This document shows positions 31,490 through 39,612 of a stretch of DNA of 64,000 nt, piece by piece. The position numbers and the translations under genes are program-made. The notes under the pieces were generated by a model that was not told where the DNA came from, did no database searches, and worked only from the letters and a program-made list of their open reading frames with translations. Origin of the DNA: CAMEON01 sp045531965 (GTDB taxonomy: Bacteria; Bacillota; Clostridia; Oscillospirales; CAG-272); NCBI GenBank assembly GCA_045531965.1, contig JAZSFA010000113.1:62001-126000 (forward strand). Direction: 5' to 3'. Within the stretch, counting starts at the first letter, position 1. The number at the start of each line of letters is the position of its first letter.

Positions 31490-32380
31490 ATGAGAAGTAT
31501 GACCGCCTTTGGGCGCGCCGTAGTCACCACCGAGCAAAAAGAAATCTCGGTAGAGCTACGTTCCGTCAACAACCGCTATCTGGATTGGAACATCCGTCTC
31601 CCCCGTGCGTATATCAGTTTGGAGGAGCGGGTAAAGTCCCATCTCTCTGCCGCAGGCATTACCCGTGGCAAGGTAGATGTGACCATCTCCTTGTCAGACA
31701 CCAAAACCACCGATAAAGCCGGTCTGGAAGCAGACGTGGACGCAGCCCGCCGTTATTTGGAGGCAGCGCAAGCGCTGGAAACAGCCTTGGGTGTTACGAA
31801 CGACCTGACCGTTTCGAAACTTCTGACCCTGCCCGGTGTCATGGTTCCCGTCAAAGAAGAAGCCGCCGATGACGATACCGTTTGGACCGTGATCGCCCCG
31901 GTGCTCACCGAAGCCGCCGCCCAGTTTATCGCCGCTCGCGAACGGGAAGGCGAACGGTTGGCAGCAGATCTGCTTGCCAAGCTTTCAGGCATCAAAGAAA
32001 TGACCGCCACACTGGCTGTCGCCACCCAAGAGAACATCGCCGGTTACAGAACCCGTTTTGAAGAACGCCTGAGAAATGTCATGGACGATCACGGTTTGGT
32101 TTTGGATGAAGCCAGAGTTATCACCGAATGTGCCGTCTATGCCGACCGCGTTGCCATTGACGAGGAGCTGGTACGTCTCTCCTCTCATTTTGAGGCATTA
32201 GATGCGTTGTTCCACGCCGAAGAACCTGTAGGGCGCCGCATCGACTTTATGCTTCAGGAAACCAACCGTGAGGTCAACACCATCGGTTCCAAATGCTCCG
32301 ACGCCGCTATGGCACATACCGTTGCCGACATCAAGAGCGAGTTGGAGAAAATCCGCGAGCAGATTCAGAATATCGAGTGA
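31490..32380 (+). CDS. yicC: YicC-family endoribonuclease
   Basis: 296 residues. The start MRSMTAFGRA and ELRSVNNRYLDWNIRLPRAY (about 22-41) are the YicC_N signature; IDFMLQETNREVNTIGSK (about 255-272) is the C-terminal DUF1732 signature. Homologues are metal-dependent RNA endonucleases. AAAGGAG site 9 bases before the ATG. First gene of the conserved yicC-remA-(gmk)-rpoZ-(coaBC)-priA cluster. Confidence 0.93.
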   Translation: MRSMTAFGRAVVTTEQKEISVELRSVNNRYLDWNIRLPRAYISLEERVKSHLSAAGITRGKVDVTISLSDTKTTDKAGLEADVDAARRYLEAAQALETALGVTNDLTVSKLLTLPGVMVPVKEEAADDDTVWTVIAPVLTEAAAQFIAAREREGERLAADLLAKLSGIKEMTATLAVATQENIAGYRTRFEERLRNVMDDHGLVLDEARVITECAVYADRVAIDEELVRLSSHFEALDALFHAEEPVGRRIDFMLQETNREVNTIGSKCSDAAMAHTVADIKSELEKIREQIQNIE

Positions 32381-32410
32381 TCTGTCCTTGCCAAAGCGAT
32401 ACGGTCGAAT

Positions 32411-32456
32411 TTCAAACTGTATTTGTGCCGCCCCCGGCGGCGGAATGGAGATTACC
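32411..32456 (+). promoter_or_regulatory. Hairpin leader of remA, twin of the priA leader
   Basis: TTTGTG, then GCCGCC-CCC-GGCGGC hairpin (32427-32441), 5 bases, GGAG, 6 bases, ATG. The priA start has the same parts with identical spacings but a different loop. Confidence 0.55.
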
Positions 32457-32738
32457 ATGAAATTTATCAACATCGGCTATGGAAACATGGTCGCAGCAGA
32501 ACGCGTTGTCACTCTGGTTAGCCCCGATTCGGCTCCCGTCAAGCGTTTGATTCAGGATGCCAAGGATGACGGTCGCATCATCGACGTCACCTGCGGACGC
32601 AAGACCCGTGCCGTTGTTATTACGGATTCTGAGCACGTGATCTTGTCCGCCTTGCAAACCGAGACGATTGCTAACCGTCTGAACAATAGCGACACCGGCA
32701 GCGATACGGACGACGACACCGACGATGCCGCAGAATGA
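32457..32738 (+). CDS. remA: RemA/DUF370 regulatory protein
   Basis: 93 residues. MKFINIGYGNMVAAERVVTL and DAKDDGRIIDVTCGRKTRAV are the RemA/YlzA signature. RemA forms DNA-wrapping rings and activates matrix and osmoprotection genes in Bacillus. Here the core ends near residue 75 and a Ser/Thr/Asp tail (NNSDTGSDTDDDTDDAAE) is added. The start at 32457 follows GGAG by 6 bases; an in-frame ATG four codons earlier overlaps the ribosome site. Confidence 0.93.
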   Translation: MKFINIGYGNMVAAERVVTLVSPDSAPVKRLIQDAKDDGRIIDVTCGRKTRAVVITDSEHVILSALQTETIANRLNNSDTGSDTDDDTDDAAE

Positions 32739-32800
32739 TATAGTAGACATTCATCTTAGCAACATACCAACCAGTCATATAAGAAGGAGAAGATACTACC

Positions 32801-33235
32801 ATGATTAAACCCACTATCAACGATCTGAGCCAAGGGAAATACAACCGCTACGAGGTTGCTTTGGCAACCGCCAAGTGCGCTCGCATGATCACCAATGAAT
32901 ACGTCCGTCAGCGCATGGAAGCCGAAACCGCCGCCAACAGTAAAGATAACGATAAGCCTTTAAACGCTTTGATCGACCGTGAGGTTCGTGACGAAAAGGC
33001 GGTAAAGATCGCCATCAATCGCATCCACGAAGGAAAGTATCAGATTGTTCACAAGGATCCCGACGAGCAGGCGCAGGCAGAGATGGAAATCCTGAAGGGC
33101 ACCGCTGATCGCCAGCGGGATCTTTACGACGACGTTGTCCTTTCCGATGACGAAGACGCACTCGACGACGAATCCATGGACAACATGGATGATGCCTCTG
33201 ACGAGTTTGACGATGACGCCGATATCGAAAACTGA
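32801..33235 (+). CDS. rpoZ: RNA polymerase omega subunit with long acidic tail
   Basis: 144 residues; omega is usually 65-90. GKYNRYEVALATAKCARMI (12-30) and REVRDEKAVKIAINRIHEGK (60-79) are the omega core, which helps fold beta' and assemble polymerase. Residues 110-144 are almost all Asp/Glu/Ser (DDEDALDDESMDNMDDASDE), so the tail is highly negative and probably disordered. AAGGAGA before the ATG. gmk, usually immediately upstream, is absent. Confidence 0.92.
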   Translation: MIKPTINDLSQGKYNRYEVALATAKCARMITNEYVRQRMEAETAANSKDNDKPLNALIDREVRDEKAVKIAINRIHEGKYQIVHKDPDEQAQAEMEILKGTADRQRDLYDDVVLSDDEDALDDESMDNMDDASDEFDDDADIEN

Positions 33236-33245
33236 CAAAAAGCGG

Positions 33246-33270
33246 AGGCTGTCTCTCTTGAGACAGCCTT
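33246..33270 (+). terminator. Weak terminator/attenuator after rpoZ
   Basis: AGGCTGTCTC-TCTT-GAGACAGCCT stem with only TTTCCT behind it, so termination may be partial. Confidence 0.5.
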
Positions 33271-33350
33271 TCCTCGTTGCAGGAAAGTGCACATGCCCAT
33301 AACACCGTTTGATGTGCTTCCGCTACTCAAACGCTCAGTCCTGGGTATAA

Positions 33351-33395
33351 TTCAACATATTTGTGCCGCTCAATAGCGGCAGAACGGAGATTGAT
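33351..33395 (+). promoter_or_regulatory. Hairpin leader of priA, twin of the remA leader
   Basis: TTTGTG, GCCGC-6-GCGGC hairpin (33365-33380), 5 bases, GGAG, 6 bases, ATG; TTCAA lies upstream in both leaders. Confidence 0.55.
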
Positions 33396-35948
33396 ATGAT
33401 CTGTGGAAAAGAGCCTTCCTCCTCCGGTGCCACTTATCCAACTGTCCACGTATACATTTTGGACAACCCCTTGGTCATCGACGTTCCCTATACCTATTAC
33501 GTCCCCGCCGTATTGAATGCCCAGCTACACCCGGGCACGTTTGTCACGGTTCCGTTCGGACGGGGCAACAGAAAGCAACTTGGTCTTGTTACCGCCGTCT
33601 CAGAGCCCATCGCCGCAACTTCTGAAGACGAGACAGTAATCAAACCCATTACCGCCCTTTGTACCGATCGACTGTCCCTTACCGATGAGCAGCTGGCTCT
33701 GTGCTTTTATCTTAAGGAACAAACACTTTGCACGTTGGGCGAAGCCGTTCGCACCGTCGTGCCCGCTTCGGTCATGGCAAAGCTCACCGAGTATTATTCA
33801 ACCGTCTATGCGCCCGGAGAGCAGCTTCCCGCGGGACTGTCTACCGAAGAACTTTTGGTTTGTGAATACATCAACGCAGCAGGTAGCGCATCCTTGCAAA
33901 GCATAAAACACCGATTCGGTGCATCGGTCGTCACTACCGTCACAAATCTTTTGGGAAAAGGACTGATTGCCAAAGAGATGGTGCTGAAACAACCGTCTGC
34001 CCCCACCGAAAAGCTGTACCATTTAAATTGCCCCCCTGAGGAAGCAGAAAAGATCTTGCAAAATCAAAGCAATCGCTTCCCCCGATTAAGTTCCGCCAAG
34101 CAAAAATCAGCGATCCAAGCCTTGCTTCATGCGGGACTTCCTCTATCACGCGCTGCCTTGGCAGAAGCATCGGGTGCCGATAAACCCCAGTTTGACGCGT
34201 TGGTGCTTAAAGAAATCTTCCGCGAGGAAGAAGTGGAGAAAAAACCGACGGAGGACGGCATGACCTACGTTGCGGGCGCAGGTGTCCGAACGCCTCATCA
34301 GCTGAACGAAGAGCAAGCCGCAGCGCTATCTGCACTTTGTTCGCTGGCGGATACAGGAGAAGCCAAAGCCGCCCTTCTGTACGGTGTCACAGGCAGCGGC
34401 AAAACCTGCGTCATGCTGGAAATGATCGACCGTATGCTGGATCGGGGCAAGGGAGTCATTGTTCTTTTGCCGGAGATCTCGCTGACGCCGCAAATGCTCT
34501 CGATCTTTCATGCCCGCTACGGTGAGCTGGTTGCCGTGATTCATTCAGGGCTGTCCGGCGGAGAACGCCAAGCCTCTCACCTTAGAATTTCCTGCGGCAA
34601 AGCCCGCGTGGTGGTCGGCACACGGTCTGCCATCTTCGCTCCCGTACAAAATCTGGGAATGATCATTATGGACGAGGAGCAAGAGCACACTTACAAATCC
34701 GACATGAATCCCAAATACCATGCCCGAGACATTGCACGCTACCGTTGCGCCACACAACGCGCCCTGTTGCTTCTGGCTTCCGCAACACCTTCTTTGGAGA
34801 GCTACCAAAAAGCCAAGGAAGGCAAGTACACCTTGATTACCCTCAAACACCGTTACGGTCAGGGGGGACTCCCCCGCGTAGATATCGTGGACATGAGAAG
34901 CGAGGCATTGCTGGGCAACACAACCCCGCTCAGCCATCAGCTGACCGAAAGTCTTGCCGATACTCACAGAGCGGGCGACCAGGCAGTTTTGTTTCTCAAC
35001 CGCCGCGGTTATAGCACCCGCCTTGTCTGCCGCAGTTGCGGTCAAGCAGTCACTTGCCCGCGCTGTTCGGTCGCTATGAATTATCACACAAAGAAAGGCG
35101 ATTACGCCGACGGCGAGCTGGTTTGTCACTGGTGCGGCACACGACGCCGCTTGCTAACCGAGTGCCCTGATTGCCACTCACCGCATCTGCTTCGGATGGG
35201 CTACGGCACCCAGCGGGTAGAACAAGAACTGGGAGAACTGCTCCCGGACGCCCGGATCATGCGTATGGATGCCGATACCACGTCTACCAAAACGGCTTAT
35301 CACGACCTGCTCGGCAGTTTTCGCGACGGTGAAGCGGACATCCTGTTGGGCACGCAAATGGTCACGAAAGGTCACGACTTCCCTCGAGTCTCCTTGGTCG
35401 GCGTCATGTTGGCGGATGCTTCTCTGTATTTGGACGATTATCGGGCTTCCGAGCGTACCTTCTCCATGCTGACGCAAGTTATCGGGCGGGCAGGTCGAGG
35501 AGATAAGCAGGGGCTTGCTGTGATCCAAACCATGAATCCCGATCATGACGTCATCAAGTTGGCTTGTCGGCAGGATTATGAAACCTTCTTTGACCGAGAA
35601 ATCAAACTGCGCCGCCTGTTGGTTTTCCCGCCGTTTTGCGATATTGTTCTTTTGAGCATCACCTCGCCCGACGAAAAGGAACTGCAAAAAGCCGCCCTTC
35701 GCCTGTCGGAAGAGCTGAACCTTCTGTGCGGCAGTGAGTTTTCGGACGTTCCCATCATTTCCTTTGGTCCTTTCGAAGCCCCCGTGTACCGAGTGGACAG
35801 TATTTATCGGATGCGAATGGTGGTCAAATGCCGCCTCAACAAACGCTCACGTGCGCTGTTTTTATCCCTGTTGAACAAATTTTCCTGCAGCAGGCGAAAC
35901 AACCGACAGCCTATTTTGAGCGTGGATTTCAATCCTTCGGGAATTTGA
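33396..35948 (+). CDS. priA: Primosomal helicase PriA
   Basis: 850 residues. N-terminal DNA-binding domain (VDVPYTYYVP-like and GTFVTVPFGRG), Walker A LLYGVTGSGKTCVM near 336-349, the Walker B strand IIMDEEQEHTYKSD (DEEQ in place of DEEH), a zinc cluster with CRSCGQAVTCPRC and CHWCGTRRRLLTECPDC, and helicase C motifs (GTQMVTKGHDFP, TQVIGRAGRG). It restarts collapsed replication forks by loading DnaB. The start at 33396 follows ACGGAG; a longer frame at 33363 begins inside the leader hairpin. Confidence 0.95.
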   Translation: MICGKEPSSSGATYPTVHVYILDNPLVIDVPYTYYVPAVLNAQLHPGTFVTVPFGRGNRKQLGLVTAVSEPIAATSEDETVIKPITALCTDRLSLTDEQLALCFYLKEQTLCTLGEAVRTVVPASVMAKLTEYYSTVYAPGEQLPAGLSTEELLVCEYINAAGSASLQSIKHRFGASVVTTVTNLLGKGLIAKEMVLKQPSAPTEKLYHLNCPPEEAEKILQNQSNRFPRLSSAKQKSAIQALLHAGLPLSRAALAEASGADKPQFDALVLKEIFREEEVEKKPTEDGMTYVAGAGVRTPHQLNEEQAAALSALCSLADTGEAKAALLYGVTGSGKTCVMLEMIDRMLDRGKGVIVLLPEISLTPQMLSIFHARYGELVAVIHSGLSGGERQASHLRISCGKARVVVGTRSAIFAPVQNLGMIIMDEEQEHTYKSDMNPKYHARDIARYRCATQRALLLLASATPSLESYQKAKEGKYTLITLKHRYGQGGLPRVDIVDMRSEALLGNTTPLSHQLTESLADTHRAGDQAVLFLNRRGYSTRLVCRSCGQAVTCPRCSVAMNYHTKKGDYADGELVCHWCGTRRRLLTECPDCHSPHLLRMGYGTQRVEQELGELLPDARIMRMDADTTSTKTAYHDLLGSFRDGEADILLGTQMVTKGHDFPRVSLVGVMLADASLYLDDYRASERTFSMLTQVIGRAGRGDKQGLAVIQTMNPDHDVIKLACRQDYETFFDREIKLRRLLVFPPFCDIVLLSITSPDEKELQKAALRLSEELNLLCGSEFSDVPIISFGPFEAPVYRVDSIYRMRMVVKCRLNKRSRALFLSLLNKFSCSRRNNRQPILSVDFNPSGI

Positions 35949-35953
35949 TATTG

Positions 35954-35984
35954 AAAGCCTCCCCGCACGTGGGGAGGCTTTCCC
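35954..35984 (+). terminator. Terminator after priA
   Basis: AAAGCCTCCCC/GGGGAGGCTTT 11-base stem with a short T/C tail; it separates the housekeeping run from the inserted ABC operon. Confidence 0.75.
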
Positions 35985-36077
35985 GGTTTCTTCTGCCTTA
36001 TCCACAAAAACTTCACCGAAAAATCATGATGAATTTACCCACAATTTTTATCCGTTCATAGATTGGTTACAATAATA

Positions 36078-36125
36078 TGTTATAATGTAGGATGAATTAT
36101 TGTCGGCGCAACGTAAACGCCGACA
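36078..36125 (+). promoter_or_regulatory. Extended -10 promoter and leader hairpin of the Gld-like operon
   Basis: TGT-TATAAT (36078-36086) is an extended -10; no good -35 is seen. It is followed by a leader hairpin TGTCGGCG-9-CGCCGACA (36101-36125) before the ribosome site at 36151. Confidence 0.6.
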
Positions 36126-36166
36126 CAAAACGTTGGGGTTCGCCCCGAGAGAAAGGATCATCTTCC

Positions 36167-37243
36167 ATGATAAAGATCGAACATCTCATTAAGAACTATG
36201 GCACCAACTGTGCAGTGGACGACGTCACGTTGGAAATTAACGATGGCGAAATCGTAGGATTTCTGGGACCGAACGGCGCAGGAAAGTCCACTACCATGAA
36301 TATCCTGACAGGCTATTTGTCTTCCACCTCAGGCAAAGTCAGCGTTGCGGGGATCGACGTGCTGAACGACCCATTGGGCGCCAAAAAGCAGATTGGCTAT
36401 CTGCCCGAGCAACCGCCTCTATATCTGGACATGACAGTAGACGAATACCTGAATTTTAACTATGACCTCAAAAACTGCAAGCTCGACCGCACCGAGCATC
36501 TGCGCGAGGTCTGCGACGTAGTGAAGATCGGCGATGTGCGTCGTCGCGTTATCAAGAACCTGTCTAAAGGCTATCGTCAGCGTGTGGGCATCGCCGGTGC
36601 CCTCATTGGCAATCCTCGCGTCATCATTTTCGACGAACCGACGGTTGGTCTTGACCCCAAGCAGATTATTGAGATCAGAAACCTCATCCGCGGTCTCGGC
36701 AAGGATCACACGGTCATTCTGTCAACCCACATCCTCCAGGAGGTACAAGCCGTCTGCGACCGCATCGTGATCATCAACAAGGGACGGATCGTCGCTGACG
36801 AGAAAACCGAGAACATCACCCGCGTGATTGAAAACAATCGCCGCTTTAACGCCAAGATCTGCGGTCCTCAGGCACAGGTACTGTCCACGCTGAAAAATCT
36901 GCCCGGCATCGCCTATTGCGAGGCGCTGGCAGAGCGCGACGGAGACGCTGTCACTTATATGATCGAAAGCAATCCCGGCATTGATATCCGCAAAAAGCTG
37001 TTCTTTACCCTGGCTGATCAGGGTTGGGCGCTCATCGGGCTGGAGGCGCTGGGTCTTTCCCTGGAGGACATCTTTATCACCGTTGTCAACAAGTCCGACG
37101 AAGATGACGGTCCCACCCGCTACAGCCGCCGCGCCAAGACACGTGCGCGCAACAACATCGAATCTCAGGTCGCGACCGACCTCTACACCCAAGCGGGGCA
37201 AAAGAGGAACGAGGCGTCTGCCTTGGGACTGGACGAGGAATAA
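36167..37243 (+). CDS. ABC transporter ATPase, GldA-like
   Basis: 358 residues. Walker A GPNGAGKST (34-42), Q-loop in IGYLPEQPPLYLDMTVDEYL, signature LSKGYRQRVG (about 133-142), Walker B VIIFDEPTVGLDP, and H-loop STHILQEV. ATPase of an ABC-2 type exporter, closest in style to GldA/NosF/CcmA. The C-terminal about 100 residues form a regulatory domain plus a basic tail. GAAAGGA precedes the ATG at 36167. First of five consecutive genes, with a permease, two GldG-like proteins and a DUF4340-like protein. Confidence 0.9.
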   Translation: MIKIEHLIKNYGTNCAVDDVTLEINDGEIVGFLGPNGAGKSTTMNILTGYLSSTSGKVSVAGIDVLNDPLGAKKQIGYLPEQPPLYLDMTVDEYLNFNYDLKNCKLDRTEHLREVCDVVKIGDVRRRVIKNLSKGYRQRVGIAGALIGNPRVIIFDEPTVGLDPKQIIEIRNLIRGLGKDHTVILSTHILQEVQAVCDRIVIINKGRIVADEKTENITRVIENNRRFNAKICGPQAQVLSTLKNLPGIAYCEALAERDGDAVTYMIESNPGIDIRKKLFFTLADQGWALIGLEALGLSLEDIFITVVNKSDEDDGPTRYSRRAKTRARNNIESQVATDLYTQAGQKRNEASALGLDEE

Positions 37244-37328
37244 TCACCGCTCCACCCACTGCGAATAATCCTGGCTTACACTCTGCCGAATCAACGGTAT
37301 ATTATATTCACCCGAAAGGAGCTATTTC

Positions 37329-38075
37329 ATGTTTGCCATTTACAAGAAAGAGCTTAAATCTTACTTCATCAATCCGATCGGATACATTTACGCCGGCATT
37401 TTTCTGGCTGCCTCCGCGTTAATCTGTTGCTTTACCACCTATCTCAACGCCAGCTACGACGTATCTCTCTACTTTGTGTACATGATGTATGCCTTTGTCA
37501 TTCTGATCCCCCTTTTGACTATGCGTCTGTTCGCCGAGGAGCGAAAGCTACGCACAGAGCAGCTGCTTTTGACAGCGCCTGTGACCATTACAGGCATGGT
37601 GTTTGGGAAATTTCTGGCAGCGCTGACGCTGTTCGCTTCCACCATGCTGCTCTCTTGCATTAACTTTATTCCCCTCGCCGTCATCGCCAACGCCGAGCGC
37701 GCGGGCGCGACCTATGAGTACTATCACACCGGTATCGTCGCGGGAGAATTGATCGGCTCTTTGGTCAGCCTGTTGCTTTTGGGTGCGGCATTCATTGCCA
37801 TTGGCACCTTTATTTCCGCTCTGACCGAAAACCAGCTGGCGGCAGCCGTTATCACCATCGCCGTGATTTTTGGCATGATCGGTCTCAGTCTGCTCAACAA
37901 TCTGATCGATGCCTACTGGCTGCGCACCATCATTTCCTGGGTCTCGGTCTATTCCCGCTTCGGCAACTTTACAAACGGACTTTTCGACTTCGCCGCCATC
38001 TTCTATTATCTGTCTATCTGCTTTGTCTTTATGTTCCTCACCATTCGCGTCTACGAAAAGCGCAGATGGGGTTGA
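37329..38075 (+). CDS. ABC-2 type permease, GldF-like
   Basis: 248 residues, six TM helices. FAIYKKELKSYFINPIGYIY (2-21) is the GldF/ABC-2 N-terminal signature; AFVILIPLLTMRLFAEERKL and RTEQLLLTAPVT follow, the standard coupling segment. Membrane partner of the preceding ATPase. AAAGGAG site. In Bacteroidota GldAFG serve gliding; in Firmicutes the substrate is not known. Confidence 0.9.
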   Translation: MFAIYKKELKSYFINPIGYIYAGIFLAASALICCFTTYLNASYDVSLYFVYMMYAFVILIPLLTMRLFAEERKLRTEQLLLTAPVTITGMVFGKFLAALTLFASTMLLSCINFIPLAVIANAERAGATYEYYHTGIVAGELIGSLVSLLLLGAAFIAIGTFISALTENQLAAAVITIAVIFGMIGLSLLNNLIDAYWLRTIISWVSVYSRFGNFTNGLFDFAAIFYYLSICFVFMFLTIRVYEKRRWG

Positions 38076-38106
38076 TTGCCGATAAAATCACGAGAGGAAG
38101 AAAAAC

Positions 38107-39612
38107 ATGCCAAAAGTAACGTCAAAAAAGAAATTTCGCCATGGCAGCGTGTCCGTCCTGCTGACGGTCGCCGTGGTGGCAGCGGCGATTTTGTCCAATG
38201 CCATCGTGACAGCTCTCGCCATGCGTTTTGGTTGGTTCATCAACATGAACCCTGATTATCTCTATCCCGTCACCGATATCTGCTATGATTATCTGGATAC
38301 TTATGTCATTCCGGAAACCAAGAACGGCGACAAGATTGAGATCATTTTCTGCGACGATGAAGAAAATATTGCCGCAGACGGCACTCAGAACATCATCCGC
38401 AACACCGCCATGGAGCTGGCAGAGGCATACCCCCATGCTGTGGAGGTATCCTACCTGAACGTTTGGGAGCGCCCCAAGGCGGCACGCGCCTTCGGCGTTT
38501 CCGCGTCTACCGACGTGGTGGTCAAATGCGCCGACGCCCACCGTGTCTGTACGCTCCGCGACTTTTTCACCTTCTCGGTGTCCGACAGCGCCACACCGCT
38601 GGCATATAACGGCGAAAAGCGTTTGGCTGTCGCCATGAAGGCTGTTGTTACCCCCGATGCCCCCGTGGCTTACTTTACCCTGAATCACGGTGAGTCCTTC
38701 CCCGACTATTCCCTGTTGTACGCAGCCACCGATGCGGGCTATATGGTTAACTATCTGGACGCCCTTTCCTTCGATATTCCCGAGGACTGCGGTCTACTGG
38801 TTACCTACAATCCCGCTCAGGATTTTACCGACATTGACGGCGTTTCCGGTTATTCAGAGATCCAAAAGTTGGACGCGTACATGGAAAACGGCGGCAAATA
38901 TATGGTGTTTGTATCCGCAGATACTTTTAACGCCGGCGGATTCGACAATTTGGAAGGCTTTCTTGCCAAGTGGGGCGTCACGTTGGATCACAAAGAAGGC
39001 GCAGAGGGTGTTGAAGAATGCCGTGCAATCCGCGACCTGAATCATGCCCTGTCTACCGACGGCTATACGTTGGTAGGAAAGATTCCCGAAGCAGGAAGAG
39101 CCGCCGACATCATGGCTGATGTAAACGGCACCATCCGACTGTCCAACGCCACCGCCATCATCCCCGCCGAAAACTTTGCTTCGGACGGAAACGGCAGCTA
39201 TGTCAGCGGAGACTATCTCATGACCCCCCTGCTGACCTCTTACGAGGGGGCAGAAGCTTGGGCGGGCGGACGTGCGGTAGACCGCACGCAGACGGGTTAC
39301 AACTTTATTACCCTGACCACCCACCAAAAGAACAATTCCCACCTGTTGGTCTGCACTTCCACCACCTTTGCCTCGGAAGTCGCCATGCAGTCGGGCGTTT
39401 ATGACAATGAGCCCTTCCTGCTCTCCGCGTTGGGGGCGATGGGCAAGACAGACACCCCCGTGGAGATGTCCTCCCAACCCTTTGCTGAATCCACCATTTA
39501 CACCTTGACAACCGCCAACGCCCGCAACATCACCATCGCTCTGACCGCCATTCCCACCGTGATCTGTATCGCGTCGGGACTGATCATTCTGCTTCGGAGG
39601 AAATTCGCATGA
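38107..39612 (+). CDS. GldG-like membrane-anchored protein (paralogue 1)
   Basis: 501 residues. N-terminal TM (17-40), a large outer region resembling the GldG/IFT52-type domain (IIRNTAMELAEAYPHAVEVS, YFTLNHGESFPDYS, then DALSFDIPEDCGLLVTYNPA), and a C-terminal TM (about 477-497) followed by RRKFA. It probably acts as the extracytoplasmic accessory of the exporter. AGAGGAAG site; its stop overlaps the next start (ATGA), so the two paralogues are translationally coupled. Confidence 0.85.
   Translation: MPKVTSKKKFRHGSVSVLLTVAVVAAAILSNAIVTALAMRFGWFINMNPDYLYPVTDICYDYLDTYVIPETKNGDKIEIIFCDDEENIAADGTQNIIRNTAMELAEAYPHAVEVSYLNVWERPKAARAFGVSASTDVVVKCADAHRVCTLRDFFTFSVSDSATPLAYNGEKRLAVAMKAVVTPDAPVAYFTLNHGESFPDYSLLYAATDAGYMVNYLDALSFDIPEDCGLLVTYNPAQDFTDIDGVSGYSEIQKLDAYMENGGKYMVFVSADTFNAGGFDNLEGFLAKWGVTLDHKEGAEGVEECRAIRDLNHALSTDGYTLVGKIPEAGRAADIMADVNGTIRLSNATAIIPAENFASDGNGSYVSGDYLMTPLLTSYEGAEAWAGGRAVDRTQTGYNFITLTTHQKNNSHLLVCTSTTFASEVAMQSGVYDNEPFLLSALGAMGKTDTPVEMSSQPFAESTIYTLTTANARNITIALTAIPTVICIASGLIILLRRKFA

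Noticed and set aside
33363..33395. Earlier priA start
   Set aside because: Would begin inside the leader hairpin; ACGGAG serves the ATG at 33396.
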